The notes: generated from the letters alone by a model not told the origin. Positions 1 to 13,927 are shown, counted from the stretch's first letter. The stretch is DNA of 64,000 nt from Siderastrea siderea (GCA_964030785.1 OZ034973.1:1074132-1138131), one strand, 5' to 3'. Made by a program: numbers and translations.

Positions 1-2478
1 ATCTACGCTTACCAGCTTGAAAATAAGCCGCAAGCGAAGGTTATAAGCTCAAATTTTGGGAGGGAAAAGTTTCTACAAAAAGATCAATTGGGGCGGTAGG
101 CATAGCCTTGCAAGCACGAAACAAACCATTTAGATCGAACTCAGGATATGTTACGTAAACGTTAAAGTTGTGTTTACTGAAGTCATAATTCGAACTCCCA
201 AATCTGCATTTCATATAAGATTCTACACTACATTCAACGTAAACGTGACCGAAATGAAATATGCGTGACTAGAGATTGCCACGTAAAAATTAATCAATAG
301 CCGACCTAAAGACCCCAGTTTGGGAAAGAATTTTGAGTTTAAGTTCTGAAACAGTTCCACTCCCCCCTCCCACGCCACTGACCCCCCCCCCCCCCTTCCC
401 ACCCCAAATTTGGTTCTTACCCTCAACCTTACCAAGAAGGTCGTTATCCGCCAAGGTTAATTCAAACTTAATATTGAAAAATTTGATATCTTCTGTAATC
501 ATTTCAGGAGGATTTCATGATGTAAACATCTTATTCATACAGGAGGGGAAAGCCTTAATTCGTCAACTTAGAAATCGAAAGTGTTAGACAATATCCGCCA
601 TACTTTCAGTTCTAACTTTACCTGAAAATTAACTGGAAAACATTTTTATTTGTCATGGTATTGCTCATGAAATTTGATGTCTCGATGGCAATCATGGTTT
701 GACCGATGGGCTTGCTTCGGCATCGTGCTCTATTACATACAACAGTTCCATACTGACGTAGATTTCCGGCTCGATCGCAACACGTGCGCCATGTTTCCAC
801 GGAGTAGGTTGAATTTTCACCCTCGCTTGAGTGTTAAGTGAGTGAGTTTGCGTAGGCTCGAAATTGCATCAGTGTTCATAACAAGCTCATGCATAAAGGA
901 CAATTTGATCAAAATGACATTTAAAAACATGAAGCCATTTTTTGCATCATAACACTTTATCAGTGGGAAAACGGTGTACATGTAAAAGGTTTGGAAACTT
1001 AGCCATTCTTGATATAAACGCGTAAAAAGGTTGAAATATCTTTACTACTACCATCTGATCTACATCAGAAACAGCGAGAAATGATGTCATAAATTTTGCT
1101 TTAGAAGATAAACTGAAGAAAGTGAAGTATTTATTGAAAACGTGGCTATATGCATCTTCGACACTTACTCACACTTACGCATTATTCAACCACGACTTAG
1201 GAATGAATTTAAAGACGTCTTTACGGCTGACTGGTTTTCCTCTTTGGGTTTTAAGAAAATTTAAAAATTAAAAAAATATTCTTCAAATCCCATTTAGAGA
1301 AACTAAAAAATGAGGCAGTTCAACGTGCAAGTCTTGATCATTGCCTTTCATTTGAATGTCACACGCTAGGGGGACAGCCACAGCAGCTCATTGAATGTTT
1401 GGAAGTATAAACATGCATGGCCAGTGCCTAGAAAGGTCGAGAAAACTAAGGACGTTAATAAGTTTACACAGGTGATCCTGTGAAAAATAAATTTGTGTAG
1501 AAAAAGATATCAATCAAACCTTGCGTAACGGGAAACGGAGGCCTGCAATGCAGGCGTTTTCTGAGAGCACGCGCGAATGCGTCTTACGCCCACCCCCTTG
1601 GTCGCACTTTCTACTCCCCCCAATCTTCCTCCGCTTTTAAATTCCAAGATGGCTGCTGCACACTTCACTTATACCAAGCGTTTGCTCGCCCAATAAATAC
1701 GCCTGCACTGCAGGCAGCTTGTAGCTCACAATATCTAAGACTCGTCTAACCCGGAACACCTGTGCAGGCACGTATGACATATTTTTCTGTATAAATGATT
1801 AGCCTCACAGTAACCAATGTATACCAAGATGTACGTATATCTAAAGGTCTGTTAATGTAGTTTTTAGATACCAAGTGCAAGGTCAAGGTCGCGTTAGTAC
1901 TGTCTGTGGGTTTCATGTGGCGTCTTGTTGGTCTAGGCAAGCCGTACAGGCGTGGACGCAGGCGGTGTTTCTTTTGAGCTGAGTTGTCAAAAATAAGGGA
2001 TAGAGTTTGACCATGTATGCTGATCTGAATTGGGTATGTGCTGGGTACTCGTCTCAAATAGGGTGTAGACGTTTTAGCTGTTTTTGCTCGGAAAGCAGAA
2101 AATGTTTTAAAATCAGGTCTGAAATAAGAAATGAAACTAAGTGTCTTGACCTGAAGTGAGAATTAGGTATCAAGGTTTGGGCTGTTCACACTCCCCACCC
2201 CCCTCCCCTCTCCCCCTACTTTTGAACCAAAATTCCGAGGGGCGCTCTGCGGGAACTGAAGCGAAAAGAAAATCAGCCTCAAACAAAAATTACCCTTTCT
2301 AATTGCAAAAGCGGATCCAGAAATTTTCAGTAGAAGGGGTCCAAACGGCAAGTTATACTTGATACTTCAAAAGCTAAAGAATGTTAGCTCCTGGCAAACT
2401 TGGTTTACACTGTTTCGTCCCTTTTTGTTCTTTTTTCAGTGCAAGGAATCCCTCGGCTGCCACTGAAGTGACAGATCT
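1..2478. other. intergenic or intronic, no gene seen
   Basis: I see no supported coding region here. The short open frames lack domain motifs, splice context and biased composition. The stretch has a long C tract near 380-395 and AT-rich unique-looking sequence. Confidence 0.5.
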
Positions 2479-3216
2479 AATAATAATAATAACAATCTTT
2501 TATTAGGAAGCTCCATCACTAAAAGTGGTTTACATAGAGGTCCTAACACTAGATATATATTATATAATGATGCAATTAAAATCTATAAATTAGAGCTAAA
2601 ATCGAAATATATAAATAATTACAACATATACACTACAAGGAATTTTAAAAAAAATTCTTAATTATAAAAAGCAGAAAAAAGACACTTCTTAAAAATTGAC
2701 AACCTTGCTGAGTTTCTTACAGTTCTCTCTAGCTCATTAAAGTCTATGAAACAGTGGTACCGCGAGCGATGTTTTCCCCAATTGTATTTGATTTTGGGGA
2801 GCTTTATAGTATCTTTATTGCGAGTATTGTAGGAGTGCATATCACTCTTTCTTACAATGTCCAAAGAATGATTAAGTTGGCCATTAATACACTTGTAGAT
2901 CTGAGAATTGGTAGAACGTTTGGATAATGTGGCAAATTTTTCTCTCACCCGCATGCCTAAAAATAGGGAAATACTGCAAGGTATACAGAGCTTTCCCTTA
3001 AAAGTAGTGTAACAAACAAAAAAAATAATCACTCCAGCCAAGAGCATCGATTGAATGACCTTGACAAGCCATCGTGTACTGAAGCAAGTTAACAGGAACG
3101 TTTACAAAAAAAGGAAAGCGACGCTGGGAAAATAGTAACAAACGAAGCAGGTGGTTTTTTAACTGACTTTTCAAAACACAGTGGCTTTGTTTTTCTACAA
3201 CTTCTAAACAAACCAT
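2479..3216 (-). mobile_element. LINE (CR1/L2-like) 3' end, RT C-terminal remnant
   Basis: On the minus strand, 3047-2658 encodes a tail typical of the region after the reverse-transcriptase domain of CR1/L2/Rex-type LINEs, with a core around YNTRNKDTIKLPKIKYNWGK. A further fragment at 3216-2998 is in another frame, so the copy is 5'-truncated and frameshifted. The element ends at a (TAA)n run (about 2479-2497), the usual microsatellite tail of this LINE group. Family assignment is by recognition of the sequence pattern; no search was run. Confidence 0.65.
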
Positions 3217-3500
3217 ATATAAACCGTCTTTTTCCAGAAACTGTGGCTTTAGTTAGCTTTAGTTTCCTTAAAACACTTACTTATTCATCTAGAGTCGAGT
3301 AAACATAAATATGCATCTAAACTAGTTGCTCGACAAACCAATTGCTCAAACTAACTACCTTGGATTGAAGATTTATGCGGCATGCGTCTACCTACATACT
3401 TTGCATAATTAATATGACTAAAGCAAAGGTATAAAAATACACACTGACATCTGTCACAGGCTAGACACGAAAGTGACAGACGGCTTTATGACTAGATAAG

Positions 3501-3614
3501 TTAAGGGCCCATTACATGACGAATTTCAGCCTGGGCTGAAATTTCAACTCGGCTTCCTGAACAAATCTCCTTAAATAGACGTTTGCGATTACATGAACAT
3601 GTAATCGGCCCTTA
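3501..3614. mobile_element. short foldback MITE
   Basis: The ends are inverted copies: left TTAAGGGCCCATTACATG, right CATGTAATCGGCCCTTA. The total is about 114 bp with no coding capacity. Palindromic TTA/TAA at both ends fits a 3-bp TWA target duplication of the Harbinger type, but the exact boundary is ambiguous. Confidence 0.65.
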
Positions 3615-4914
3615 GTCCTTTTTAGGTACGGGGAATGGTAAAGGTATTAGTAACATAAATACAGCATCTGCATCTTAACAATTCTAGGAAAACGGTCCTC
3701 AAAATTCAAATACTATTTTTATAAAACAACCTTTTTCAGGGGGCTGGGGCTAAATGTTATCATTTTTTTCTTGACGATTCAAACCTAGAACTGTTTCTGA
3801 TAACGTCTTACTTTTTGTCTTTAATTTTGGAACCGAAGAGTAGTGTATTAAAGTCCCGCACTCTTACACCCAATATTATGTAAATATAGATTATAGAAAG
3901 TGCAGAGTACGGAGTTTTATTCACGAGTTGTAAAACTCAAGTGAATGAAAACTCAACATTACCATAAAATGCTGCTAAAAGAGGACATACTGCATTCATG
4001 ACATCCTTTTAGCAGAAACAGCTGTGATACTAAATCTTTTTTACTGACACGTGGAACGCTTGCAAATTACCTTCACATGCCAAAAACTTTGGTGCCATAC
4101 TAGAATGTACAACGTGTGTAGCACTCAGCAACTTCCCTTTAACCGTCACCTGCAGCTACCCCAGATGAAAATGTACCATAACAAATTTAGACGACTCTGT
4201 GAACAACAAAAACCAGTAAACATTTACAACTGAAGACGTGAATTCACTTTAACGAGGAGGATGCGACCTGTTAACTTATTGTACGCCTTCTGTTTAGATC
4301 TTTTGTATTCCTGAGTAATAATTGCAACATAAGGAACACTCAGGGCGCTTTGTCGAGGTGTGCAGTCTAAGGATTTCTTCTAATTATTCTACAAAAACAG
4401 ACCCAAAGCAGAAAAGAATTTTAACTTACCAGACTTAAGGACAGGATGAAGTTTCAAAATTTACGTCTATCCAGCCAAAAGCGTGGTCTATTTTAGTAGT
4501 TTCCTCCAGGTGGTGATCCCACAAGTTAGAATGTTTTAAAAATATTCCTGTCCCTTTCTCGTCAATTCTAATATGTAAATTTTGTCAACTTCGTTTCCAG
4601 GGGCCCTTTCTCTGTTTTCTTCGAGAAAGGAGCGTGGGAACGAAGTTTTATTTTTGTGTGCCTTCCATTTTCGCGTGGGTTTTGTTTTTGGTTTTGTCTG
4701 TCACTGTTTGGATACTTTTTTTTGAAAAATTTGATATGTGCAACATCTTGAAACTTGCAACAAACCTCGCTGCACTTAATGGTAAAGGTGCTCACTTTGA
4801 ATGCACATTATCTTGAGAGAAAGAGCAAAACTGCTTTATTTCTCATGTAAAATTAGGGTCAAAAAATATCCCTTAGGATCATAAGTGAGGGAAGGGTCTT
4901 TGGAGGCCTAGGGC
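3615..4914. other. no gene seen
   Basis: Only short frames without recognisable motifs are present. A small inverted pair lies near 4569-4690. I see no convincing gene or RNA. Confidence 0.45.
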
Positions 4915-5520
4915 CCCCGTATCATTAGATACAGCTAAAAAGATTTATGATTCCCTCATCCAGCCACATTTTGATTATAGCTGCACATTCTGGGATGGCA
5001 TAAATAATCAACTAACTGAAAAGCTTCAGAAACTACAAAATCGTGCTGCCAGGATCATAACAAAATCTAGCTATGAAGTTAGTTCATCTTCTTTCTGGAC
5101 GCACTTGGGTGGGAAAAGTGATTTCCAACCGACAAAAGCACAAGGCCATCATGGTTTGCAAGTCTTTACAAAATCTCACTCCTGCGTATCTCCACAATAT
5201 GTTTTGCAATTTTAATACTCATTATGGCTTAAAAGACTCGACAAACAAACTTATATTACCTAAGCCTAGAACAGAGTACCTGAAGTGCAGCTTCTCTTAT
5301 AGTGGTGCTGCTTTGGGGAATTTTCTGCCACAGGATCTTAAAAAATGTAAAACCCTGAGGGCTTTCAAAAAGAAGGCGAAAGCTTACTTTTCTTCTTTAA
5401 TTAGGCTCCCAGACGGCAATCATGTAAATCAGTTGATTTTTGTAGCGTATAATATTAGGATATTTTTTATAATAGTTTGTTAGCATATTTCTACTGATGA
5501 ATTTCCGTGTATAAAATAAT

Positions 5521-5557
<37 letters not shown>
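4915..5557 (+). mobile_element. LINE (CR1/L2-like) 3' end, RT C-terminal remnant
   Basis: Starting near 4925 the plus strand reads through a typical LINE post-RT segment (around EKLQKLQNRAARIITKSSYE). After a frameshift near 5080 it continues to 5483, with a segment around YLKCSFSYSGAALGNFLPQD and the end LPDGNHVNQL. It finishes in a (TAA)n tail at 5521-5555. The same end, LPHGNHVKQ-like, recurs in the minus-strand LINE at 17811-18352, so both belong to one family. The copy is 5'-truncated and broken. Confidence 0.75.
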
Positions 5558-5940
5558 GTTGAACAACGCTCAACTTTTCACGTTTACGTAAGGCCGTTCA
5601 TACAACGCCTCTAATTATATTTACGCACGTAAAACCAGTTAAATTCACGTCCGTACGTTCGTAAATTTTACGCAGCAGTGGAAATCCACCCTTAGAGTCC
5701 CGGTGTTTTCCGTCTTGGAGCACTGGAGCCCTAACTCCTTTGGGACTCTCATCCCTTGTTTACTAAAAGTAATTATATAAATCACCATGTTCGTTTGTTC
5801 CCTAACATCCTTGAAAGCCCCCAGATATCGTTCTTAAAATTTCACATTTCAAGTTTCGTTTCTCGACCAATCGTTTATTTTGTGAACCACCTTTTAGCAT
5901 TATCCTTCGATTATATATATATACCAGCTGGGCCTTATGC

Positions 5941-6802
5941 ATCAGTCAATTCCAGCGGTGCACATCCCCCCCCCCGGGATTTGTTGGGCATTTGCTCAAC
6001 TTTCAATCCGGGGGTAGCGCATTTGTCTACCCCCGGGGCCCCGGGGCATTTGACATCCCTGTCACGTTTTGGTCTCGTATGTAATATATGGATTTTAAAA
6101 CTATCCAAGACGATCACTTTCGTAAAAATCTTTTACGATTTTGGCCGTTTGTTAAATACCGATCATGCATTTTCAGATTTTCCATACCTCACTATAAATG
6201 AAGCATTTCTCACCTTATTTTAAAAATAAACGCATGAATTGTACACGTCAAAATCAAATAAATGAACGAAAAATTAAACCAAATAGTAACCCAAGAGCAA
6301 CTGTCATGTACACAATTTGGCTGCGTGTTATTGATGAGTGGCATTAAAGCAAACAAAATAAAGGCTGGTTTCCATACGATACGCTACGATCTTTATGATT
6401 GCTAAAAAAAACCGTTCAGCAATCGTTGCAATCATATAGAAACCACTCTTCAGCGATCGTTGGGAAATGCTGTGATCGCTACGATCGCTGAAGTGTGGTA
6501 TCCATATGATTACAACGATTGCTGAACGTTTTTTCCAGCGATAGCAGCGATGGTAGCGATGATATAGAAGCCAGCCTTAATGGTGAGTGACAATTTCTTG
6601 TTATGATTTATTTAAATCTTGAACAGTGTTGCTTTCAAGGTGATCGCGGAAGTGAGGCATTTGCCTTCTTTATTTGTCCCACCCTGGGGCGTTTGACGGA
6701 CTTATTTATCCCCACCCCCGGGAATTTGCCATGTTTTTTAAAAAAATGCTGATCCCGGGGTTTGGCCCGGTGTAGCGATGGGCACTGCTGGAATTGACTG
6801 AT
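5941..6802. mobile_element. foldback element, ATCAGTCAATTCCAGC ends (in copy 1)
   Basis: The left end ATCAGTCAATTCCAGCGGTG is matched by the inverted right end near 6780-6802. Just inside both ends are CCCGGG-rich blocks (5969-6050 and 6713-6775). The element is about 860 bp, has no transposase and carries a second MITE (6362-6577) inside it. Superfamily is not assigned because the target duplication is unclear. Confidence 0.6.
6362..6577. mobile_element. 216-bp hairpin MITE with TAA target duplication
   Basis: The element begins AGGCTGGTTTC, ends GAAGCCAGCCT, and is self-complementary along most of its length through repeated GCGATCG and CAGCGATC words. It is flanked by TAA on both sides (6359-6361 and 6578-6580), which fits the 3-bp TWA preference of PIF/Harbinger transposons. 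It is nested inside the foldback element at 5941-6802. Confidence 0.75.
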
Positions 6803-9282
6803 ACATTATTTACTAATACTCGTCCGATGAAAGCGTACGAAAATTCATCAGTGGGTTCTAAGTGCTGATAGCCTGTTAGTAAGCAGACAATCACGGCGTT
6901 TCCCTGCTCGCATCCTTATATAATAAAGTAAATTATTCATCACTAGCGAAATTTCACCCTTCTCGTCTCTGAATGGACAAGCTATGTTCTTTCACTAGTA
7001 AATTGGTATCGTTCACAAAGTGCTTAGTATTCTGATATATGTTTGCCAATAAATCTCACTACCAATGAGATTAATTTGTAGTTTTTATTCACTTGTTAAA
7101 GCGTATCAGAGAAACTCACGCGTTCTCTGCGTTCACCTATCACGCGCCCTTTTTTTGAAAGTAATCTCTATTCATAGAGCGTTTTACAGTAAATAAAGAC
7201 CTAATCAATAGTATAAATTAAACTAATTTGTCTTTGGTAATAGTAATAGTAAAAAAAAAATCAATAATTAAAATTGACAATTAATTACAAACAGCCTTTA
7301 ATAGGTTGTTTGCTTACGACATACGATGGCTGCCGTGGAATAAAACACTACTAAATATATCTCTTTTGCTGGGAAATAAGTCATTTTTTTTAATGGGGAA
7401 TGGATTCAAAGCTTTCCTCTCCGTTCAATATATCCACTAAAGCAAATCATCTCCATAATGCAAGAATTTTTTCCATTTGAAAAGTATATAGTCTATCCAG
7501 ACTGTCTAAATCATTTCTCTTGCAGATTCCATGTATTAAAATTTATATCATTCATGACAAAAAATAGTTAAATATTTTCTAAAATTTTGAACTTTTAAAA
7601 TATTAAAAATGTTTATAAGCAATGGCAGTATATTAAGAGAATAAGCAATGCTGTTCGAAATATTCTCAAGCTTTTACGAGTGGTAGCGTTTTATTCAATT
7701 CTATATGTAAAAGGGAAAAATATTTTCTTTCTATTTCATGAAAGAATCTCTTAAAAAGTTGAGACCTATTGAGCACTAAATTTAATAGGAAGCATGTTGT
7801 CCAAAAAGCGTTCAAAAGTGCAGAGCAAGAGTTTTCAAATTACTTACTAACGCACCCATTAAATAATACAGGCGGAGGCCAATAAAATAAAGGAAGACAT
7901 GATGTTTACCGTACAATTTCTAAAAATTTTACCCTTTGGACAGGATTTTCCGTTTTGTAAAAGTTCTTCTCATATTTTACAAGAATGTACAAGAACCTTC
8001 CCCAAATTAATACAGGCCTCGATCGAGGGCCCACAAGGTAAAAGTCAAGCTTACACCCAAGACCATACAATGAATATAATTAATTTTGTGGCCACTGAGA
8101 ACGAAAAAAGTGTCGTCCGTTTTAAAAGCCAGCGTGTTGGCTTCCCTTGAGTGGCTACTGCTATATGACAGCTGGTCTAATATCGACTTCGGACGCTGAA
8201 TTTCTCACTTTGTCCTGCAAAATGAGCCATATTAGCCGCTGAATAAATCCTAATAGGGAAAATCCCGCCCTATTCTAAACGCGTTTAACTTTTCCATGTA
8301 AATAAATTATCTATACATTACTCCAGCCGAGCTAATTGATACTGCACTCACGTCATTTCTAAGCTGAGCAAGTCATTGATACAGGTGAATATCAATCAAG
8401 TGAGTAAAATAGCTACAGCATTTTAAGTTTTGAGCTTTAAGTTTGATGTACAATGTTATATGTTATATAAAAGCTTCGTTCACCAAGTAGTTCCCATTCC
8501 ATAAAGAGGTCTGCAAAGAGAAGAAAATATGATATGAGGAACATCAAAATCAAATGGAGCAACCTTTGTAAAATGGATGATACAACTTTTGGAGCATACT
8601 GACTTGTTTAGAGTTTCTTTTAAAGTGCATGGATTAAGAGTTAAACCATCGAATAAAAAACCTTTAGCATGTAACTTGGCAGCCCACAAGGGCGGAGGTT
8701 AACCCAGTTTCTGTCGCATAAAGCAGCTTTTAGGATTATTACTTCCTGCTGGATGGAATGCTAGGATATAGCAGGGTTATGGCTAGCATTTTTTATTCGC
8801 TGGTACCCATTTATTCCCGGGAAGGGAACCATTGATCCTTCCATCTTCTAACTCAAGTACGACTCGCTACACCTCAAAAATAAATAAGGTACATTGTAAA
8901 ATATCGAATTCTTACCGGGGTTTTGCCGTTAGCGCGAGGGCCTGGTTCGGCAACTCCCGAGCTGGTCATCAAAGGTGATTACCCCACGGCCTTTTCTACG
9001 TTTTCGCCTGTATGCCGCCTGTTACAGAAAAGATGAATCTTATGTTAGTTTTAGTTGTCTGGGCGTCTCTTCAAGGCAATTCCATTTTCTTAGAAAAATC
9101 CCTAACAGGACTCTCTTATACCTTCTTTGGGTTAATACGTTTTTCGTATTTATATCATGTGCCCACGACTCAAGCTCAAAAACTCAACAACAAAAATGTT
9201 AAATCAAACTGGTATTTATTGACACAAGTTTGTGTGTACATTATTATTCTTAAAGCAGAAAGAAAGCCTGAAAATAAAATTT

Positions 9283-9335
9283 AGGCTTGAACAGGATTCG
9301 AACCATGCGATACCGGTGCACGCTCTAACTTCAGT
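9283..9335 (-). repeat. partial tRNA-like SINE head (copy 1)
   Basis: The minus strand carries a B-box-like GGTTCGAATCC and the TGCACCGGTATCGCA segment also found in the tRNA-like heads at 27541-27860. The acceptor and A-box part is missing, so this is a truncated SINE-like fragment and not a tRNA gene. Confidence 0.5.
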
Positions 9336-9370
9336 TATTTCGTGTGTTATGCGCGCTCTTAACTTATACT

Positions 9371-10227
9371 TAGTCTAGCAGATAGGTGAAACTATTCTGC
9401 ACTTTATGACAAAAGCATGAAACTTGTCACACTAATACTAGGTATCACAGGGAACGTTTTAAAGATTAGAGGAAATCTGGATAGGATCTGTGGCAGGCGG
9501 GAAGGGGGGATGATTTTTCAACATGGCCGCCATTCAGACTATAAAGACTATTATTGGAAAAATGAAGCAAAAGTAACTTGGTACAGTGTTGAATTGTCAT
9601 TTTAGTTATGTTTGCCTGTTAAATGTTCCATCAAAACAAACGTTAACATTTTTCAGGGTGATTTAACTGAATTCAGGGGATCGCTTTATTCTAGGTCAAA
9701 ATTGTGCAAATTAGTTATCTAATTAATTCAATTACACTGGTCGAATCGTTTAACCACAATTTCGCTTTCTCCTCAATAATTTCGGTGGCCACTTTCAAGC
9801 TTACCTGTTTAACTGTTTCATAGCAGAGCTATGATGCAGTTAAAGAACGTAGAAGCATGTCACTACACACTCTATTCATTCTGTTATTTGTCCTTTCATT
9901 TCGCGTTTTGTACGACACAAGCACAGTTACTTCCAAAACAGATTTTCGTTGGCAAATTTACTCCTTCGTCTATAGCCTTCACAGATCTCGATTGTTCGAC
10001 TGGGCAGTTTAGCACTAAAGGAGCACAAGGCCCACAAATAGCCAGCTTTTTATCCTGCCAGTGTCTAAATGAGGGGTTACGGAAGGAACTTCTGTGCAGA
10101 CGAAGTAGTATGTTTTCTAACATCTCCCCTGAAAAACGTTTTTCTTGCATTATTCGCATCGTTATCAGACATTGGAAGAAGCGATGACCTGAAATTCTTC
10201 AAGCTTGGAAAAATTTGGAAAAAGTCT
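9371..10227. other. spacer between the two 3.8-kb copies
   Basis: 857 bp separate the duplicated segments. A frame at 9831-10187 (plus) has a weakly signal-peptide-like start, and a frame opposite it (9896-10159) has several cysteines. Neither has recognisable domains or splice support. Confidence 0.4.
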
Positions 10228-10605
10228 GTTGAACAACGCTCAACTTTTCACGTTTACGTAAGGCCGTTCATACAACGCCTCTAATTATATTTACGCACGT
10301 AAAACCAGTTAAATTCACGTCCGTACGTTCGTAAATTTTACGCAGCAGTGGAAATCCACCCTTGGAGTCCCGGTGTTTTCCGTCTTGGAGCACTGGAGCC
10401 CTAACTCCTTTGGTATTCTCATCCCTTGTTTGCTAAAAGTAATTATATAAATCACCATGTTCGTTTGTTCCCTAAAACCCTTGAAAGCCCCCAGATATCG
10501 TTCTTAAAATTTCACATTTCAAGTTTCGTTTCTCGACCAATCGTTTATTTTGTGAACCACCTTTTAGCATTATCCTTCGATTATATATACCAGCTGGGCC
10601 TTATG

Positions 10606-11467
10606 CATCAGTCAATTCCAGCGGTGCACATCCCCCCCGGGATTTGTCAGCCATTTGCTCAAGTTTCAATCCGGGGGTAGCGCATTTGCCTACCCCCGGG
10701 ACGACCCCGGGACATTTGACATCCCTGTCACGTTTTGGTCTCGTATGTAATAAATGGATTTTAAAACTATCCAAGATGATCACTTTCGTAAAAATCTTTT
10801 ACGATTTTGGCCGTTTGTTAAATACCGATCATGCATTTTCAGATTTTCCATACCTCACTATAAATGAAGCATTTCTCACCTTATTTTAAAAATAAACGCA
10901 TGAATTGTACACGTCAAAATCAAATAAATGAACGAAAAATTAAACCAAATAGTAACCCAAGAGCAACTGTCATGTACACAATTTGGTTGCGTGTTATTGA
11001 TGAGTGGCATTAAAGCAAACAAAATAAAGGCTGGTTTCCATACGATACGCTACGATCTCTATGATCGCTAAAAAAACCGTTCAGCAATCGTTGCAATCAT
11101 ATAGAAACCACTCTTCAGCGATCGTTGGGAAATGCTGTGATCGCTACGATCGCTGAAGTGTGGTATCCATATGATTACAACGATTGCTGAACGTTTTTTC
11201 CAGCGATAGCAGCGATGGTAGCGATGATATAGAAGCCAGCCTTAATGGTGAGTGACAATTTCTTGTTATGATTTATTTAAATCTTGAACAGTGTTGCTTT
11301 CAAGGTGATCGCGGAAGTGAGGCATTTGCCTTCTTTATTTGTCCCACCCTGGGGCGTTTGACGGACTTATTTATTCCCACCCCCGGGAATTTGCCATGTT
11401 TTTTAAAAAAATGCTGATCCCGGGGTTTGGCCCGGTGTGGCGATGGGCACTGCTGGAATTGACTGAT
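10606..11467. mobile_element. foldback element, ATCAGTCAATTCCAGC ends (in copy 2)
   Basis: Counterpart of the element at 5941-6802, with the same ends and the same CCCGGG-rich subterminal blocks. It was probably carried along in the 3.8-kb duplication. Confidence 0.6.
11028..11242. mobile_element. hairpin MITE with TAA target duplication (copy 2)
   Basis: Same AGGCTGG...CCAGCCT element as 6362-6577, again flanked by TAA (11025-11027 and 11243-11245). Confidence 0.75.
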
Positions 11468-13927
11468 ACATTATTTACTAATACTCGTCCGATGAAAGCG
11501 TACGAAAATTCATCAGTGGGTTCTAAGTGCTGATAGCCTGTTAGTTAGCAGACAATCACGGCGTTTCCCTGCTCGCATCCTTATATAATAAAGTAAATTA
11601 TTCATCACTAGTGAAATTTCACCCTTCTCGTCTCTGAATGGACAAGCTATGTTCTTTCACTAGTAAATTGGTATCGTTCACAAAGTGCTTAGTATTCTGA
11701 TATATGTTTACCAATCAATCTCACCACCAATGAGATTAATTTGTAGTTTTTATTCACTTGTTAAAGCGTATCAGAGAAACTCACGCATTCTCTGCGTTCA
11801 CCTATCACGCGCCCTTTTTTTGAAAGTAATCTCTATTCATAGAGCGTTTTACAGTAAATAAAGACCTAATCAATAGTATAATACTAATTTGTCTTTGGTA
11901 ATAGTAATAGTAAAAAAAATCAATAATTAAAATTGACAATTAATTACAAACAGCCTTTAATAGGTTGTTTGCTTACGACATACGATGGCTGCCGTGGGAT
12001 AAAACACCACTAAATATATCTCTTTTGCTGGGAAATAAGTTATTTTTTTAATGGGGAATGGATTCAAAGCTTTCCTCTCCGTTCAATATATCCACTAAAG
12101 CAAATCATCTCCATAATGCAAGAATTTTTTCCATTTGAAAAGTATATAGTCTATCCAGACTGTCTAAATCATTTCTCTTGCAGATTCCATGTATTAAAAT
12201 TTATATCATTCATGACAAAAAATAGTTAAATATTTTCTAAAATTTTGAACTTTTAAAATATTAAAAATGTTTATAAGCAATGGCAGTATATTAAGAGAAT
12301 AAGCAATGCTGTTCGAAATATTCTCAAACTATTACGAGTGGTAGCGTTTTATTCAATTCTATATGTAAAAGGGAAAAATATTTTCTTTCTATTTCATGAA
12401 AGAATCTCTTAAAAAGTTGAGACCTATTGAGCACTAAATTTAATAGAAAGCATGTTGTCCAAAAAGCGTTCAAAAGTGCAGAGCAAGAGTTTTCAAATTA
12501 CTTACTAACGCACCCATTGAATAATACAGGCGGAGGCCACTAAAATAAAGGAAGACATGATGTTTACCGTACAATTTCTAAAAATTTTACCCTTTGGACA
12601 AGATTTTCCGTTTTGTAAAAGTTCTTCTCATATTTTACAAGAATGTACAAGAACCTTCCCCAAATTAATACAGGCCTCGATCGAGGGCCCACAAGGTAAA
12701 AGTCAAGCTTACACCCAAGACCATACAATGAATATAATTAATTTTGTGGCCACTGAGAACGAAAAAAGTGTCGTCCGCTTTAAAAGGCTTCCCTTGAGTG
12801 GCTACTGCTATATGACAGCTGGTCTAATATCGACTTCGGACGCTGAATTTCTCACTTTGTCCTGCAAAATGAGCCATATTAGCCGCTGAATAAATCCTAA
12901 TAGGGAAAATCCCGCCCTATTCTAAACGCGTTTAACTTTTCCATGTAAATAAATTATCTATACATTACTCCAGCCGAGCTAATTGATACTGCACTCACGT
13001 CATTTCTAAGCTGAGCAAGTCATTGATACAGGTGAATATCAATCAAGTGAGTAAAATAGCTACAGCATTTTAAGTTTTGAGCTTTAAGTTTGATGTACAA
13101 TGTTATATGTGATATAAAAGCTTCGTTCACCAAGTAGTTCCCATTCCATAAAGAGGTCTGCACAGAGAAGAAAATATGATATGAGGAACATCAAAATCAA
13201 ATGGAGCAACCTTTGTAAAATGGATGATACAACTTTTGGAGTATACTGACTCGTTTAGAGTTTCTTTTAAAGTGCATGGATTAAGTGTTAAACCATCGAA
13301 TAAAAAACCTTTAGCATGTAACTTGCTGACAGCCCGCAAGGCCGGAGGTTTACCCAGTTTCTGTCGCATAAAGCAACTTTTAGCATTATTACTTCCTGCT
13401 GGATGGAATGCTAGGGTATAGCAGGGTTATAGCTAGCATTTTTTATTCGCTGGTACCTATTTATTCCCGGGAAGGGAACCATTGATCCTTCCATCTTCTA
13501 ACCCGAGTGCGACTCGCTAAACCCCCAAAATAAATAAAGAACATTGTAAAATATCGAATTCTTACCGGGGTTTTTCCGTTAACGCGAGGGCCTGGTTCGG
13601 CAACTCCCGAGTAGTCATCAAAGGCGATTACCCCACTGCCTTTTCTACGTTTTCGCCTGTATGCCGCCTGCTACAGAAAAGATGAATCTCATGTTAGTTT
13701 TAGTTGTCTGGGCGTCTCTTCAAGGCAATTCCATTTTCTTAGAAAAATCCCTAACAGGACTCTCTTATACCTTCTTTGGGTTAATACGTTTTTCGTATTT
13801 ATATCAAGTGCCCACGACTCAAGCTCAAAAACTCAACAAAAATGTTAAATCAAACTGGTATTTATTGACGCAAGTATGTGTCTACATTTTTATTCTTAAA
13901 GCAGAAAGAAAGCCTGAAAATAAAATT

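Larger units (their letters stand above)
5558..9370 (+). repeat. 3.8-kb duplicated segment, copy 1
   Basis: This 3,813-bp stretch is repeated almost base for base at 10228-14011, in the same orientation, after an 857-bp spacer. Both copies start GTTGAACAACGCTCAAC and end CTTAACTTATACT. Differences are scattered substitutions and small indels, for example a 9-11 bp indel near 8130 and an indel near 9350. Neither copy has a convincing gene; short frames at 7899-8150 and 9042-9284 are preserved only because the copies are young. I find no terminal inverted repeats or clear target duplication, so a segmental duplication is as likely as a mobile element. Confidence 0.85.

Noticed and set aside
7899..8150. 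83-residue ORF kept in both 3.8-kb copies
   Set aside because: The conservation reflects the recent duplication; no motif, and the reading frame differs at the 3' end between copies.
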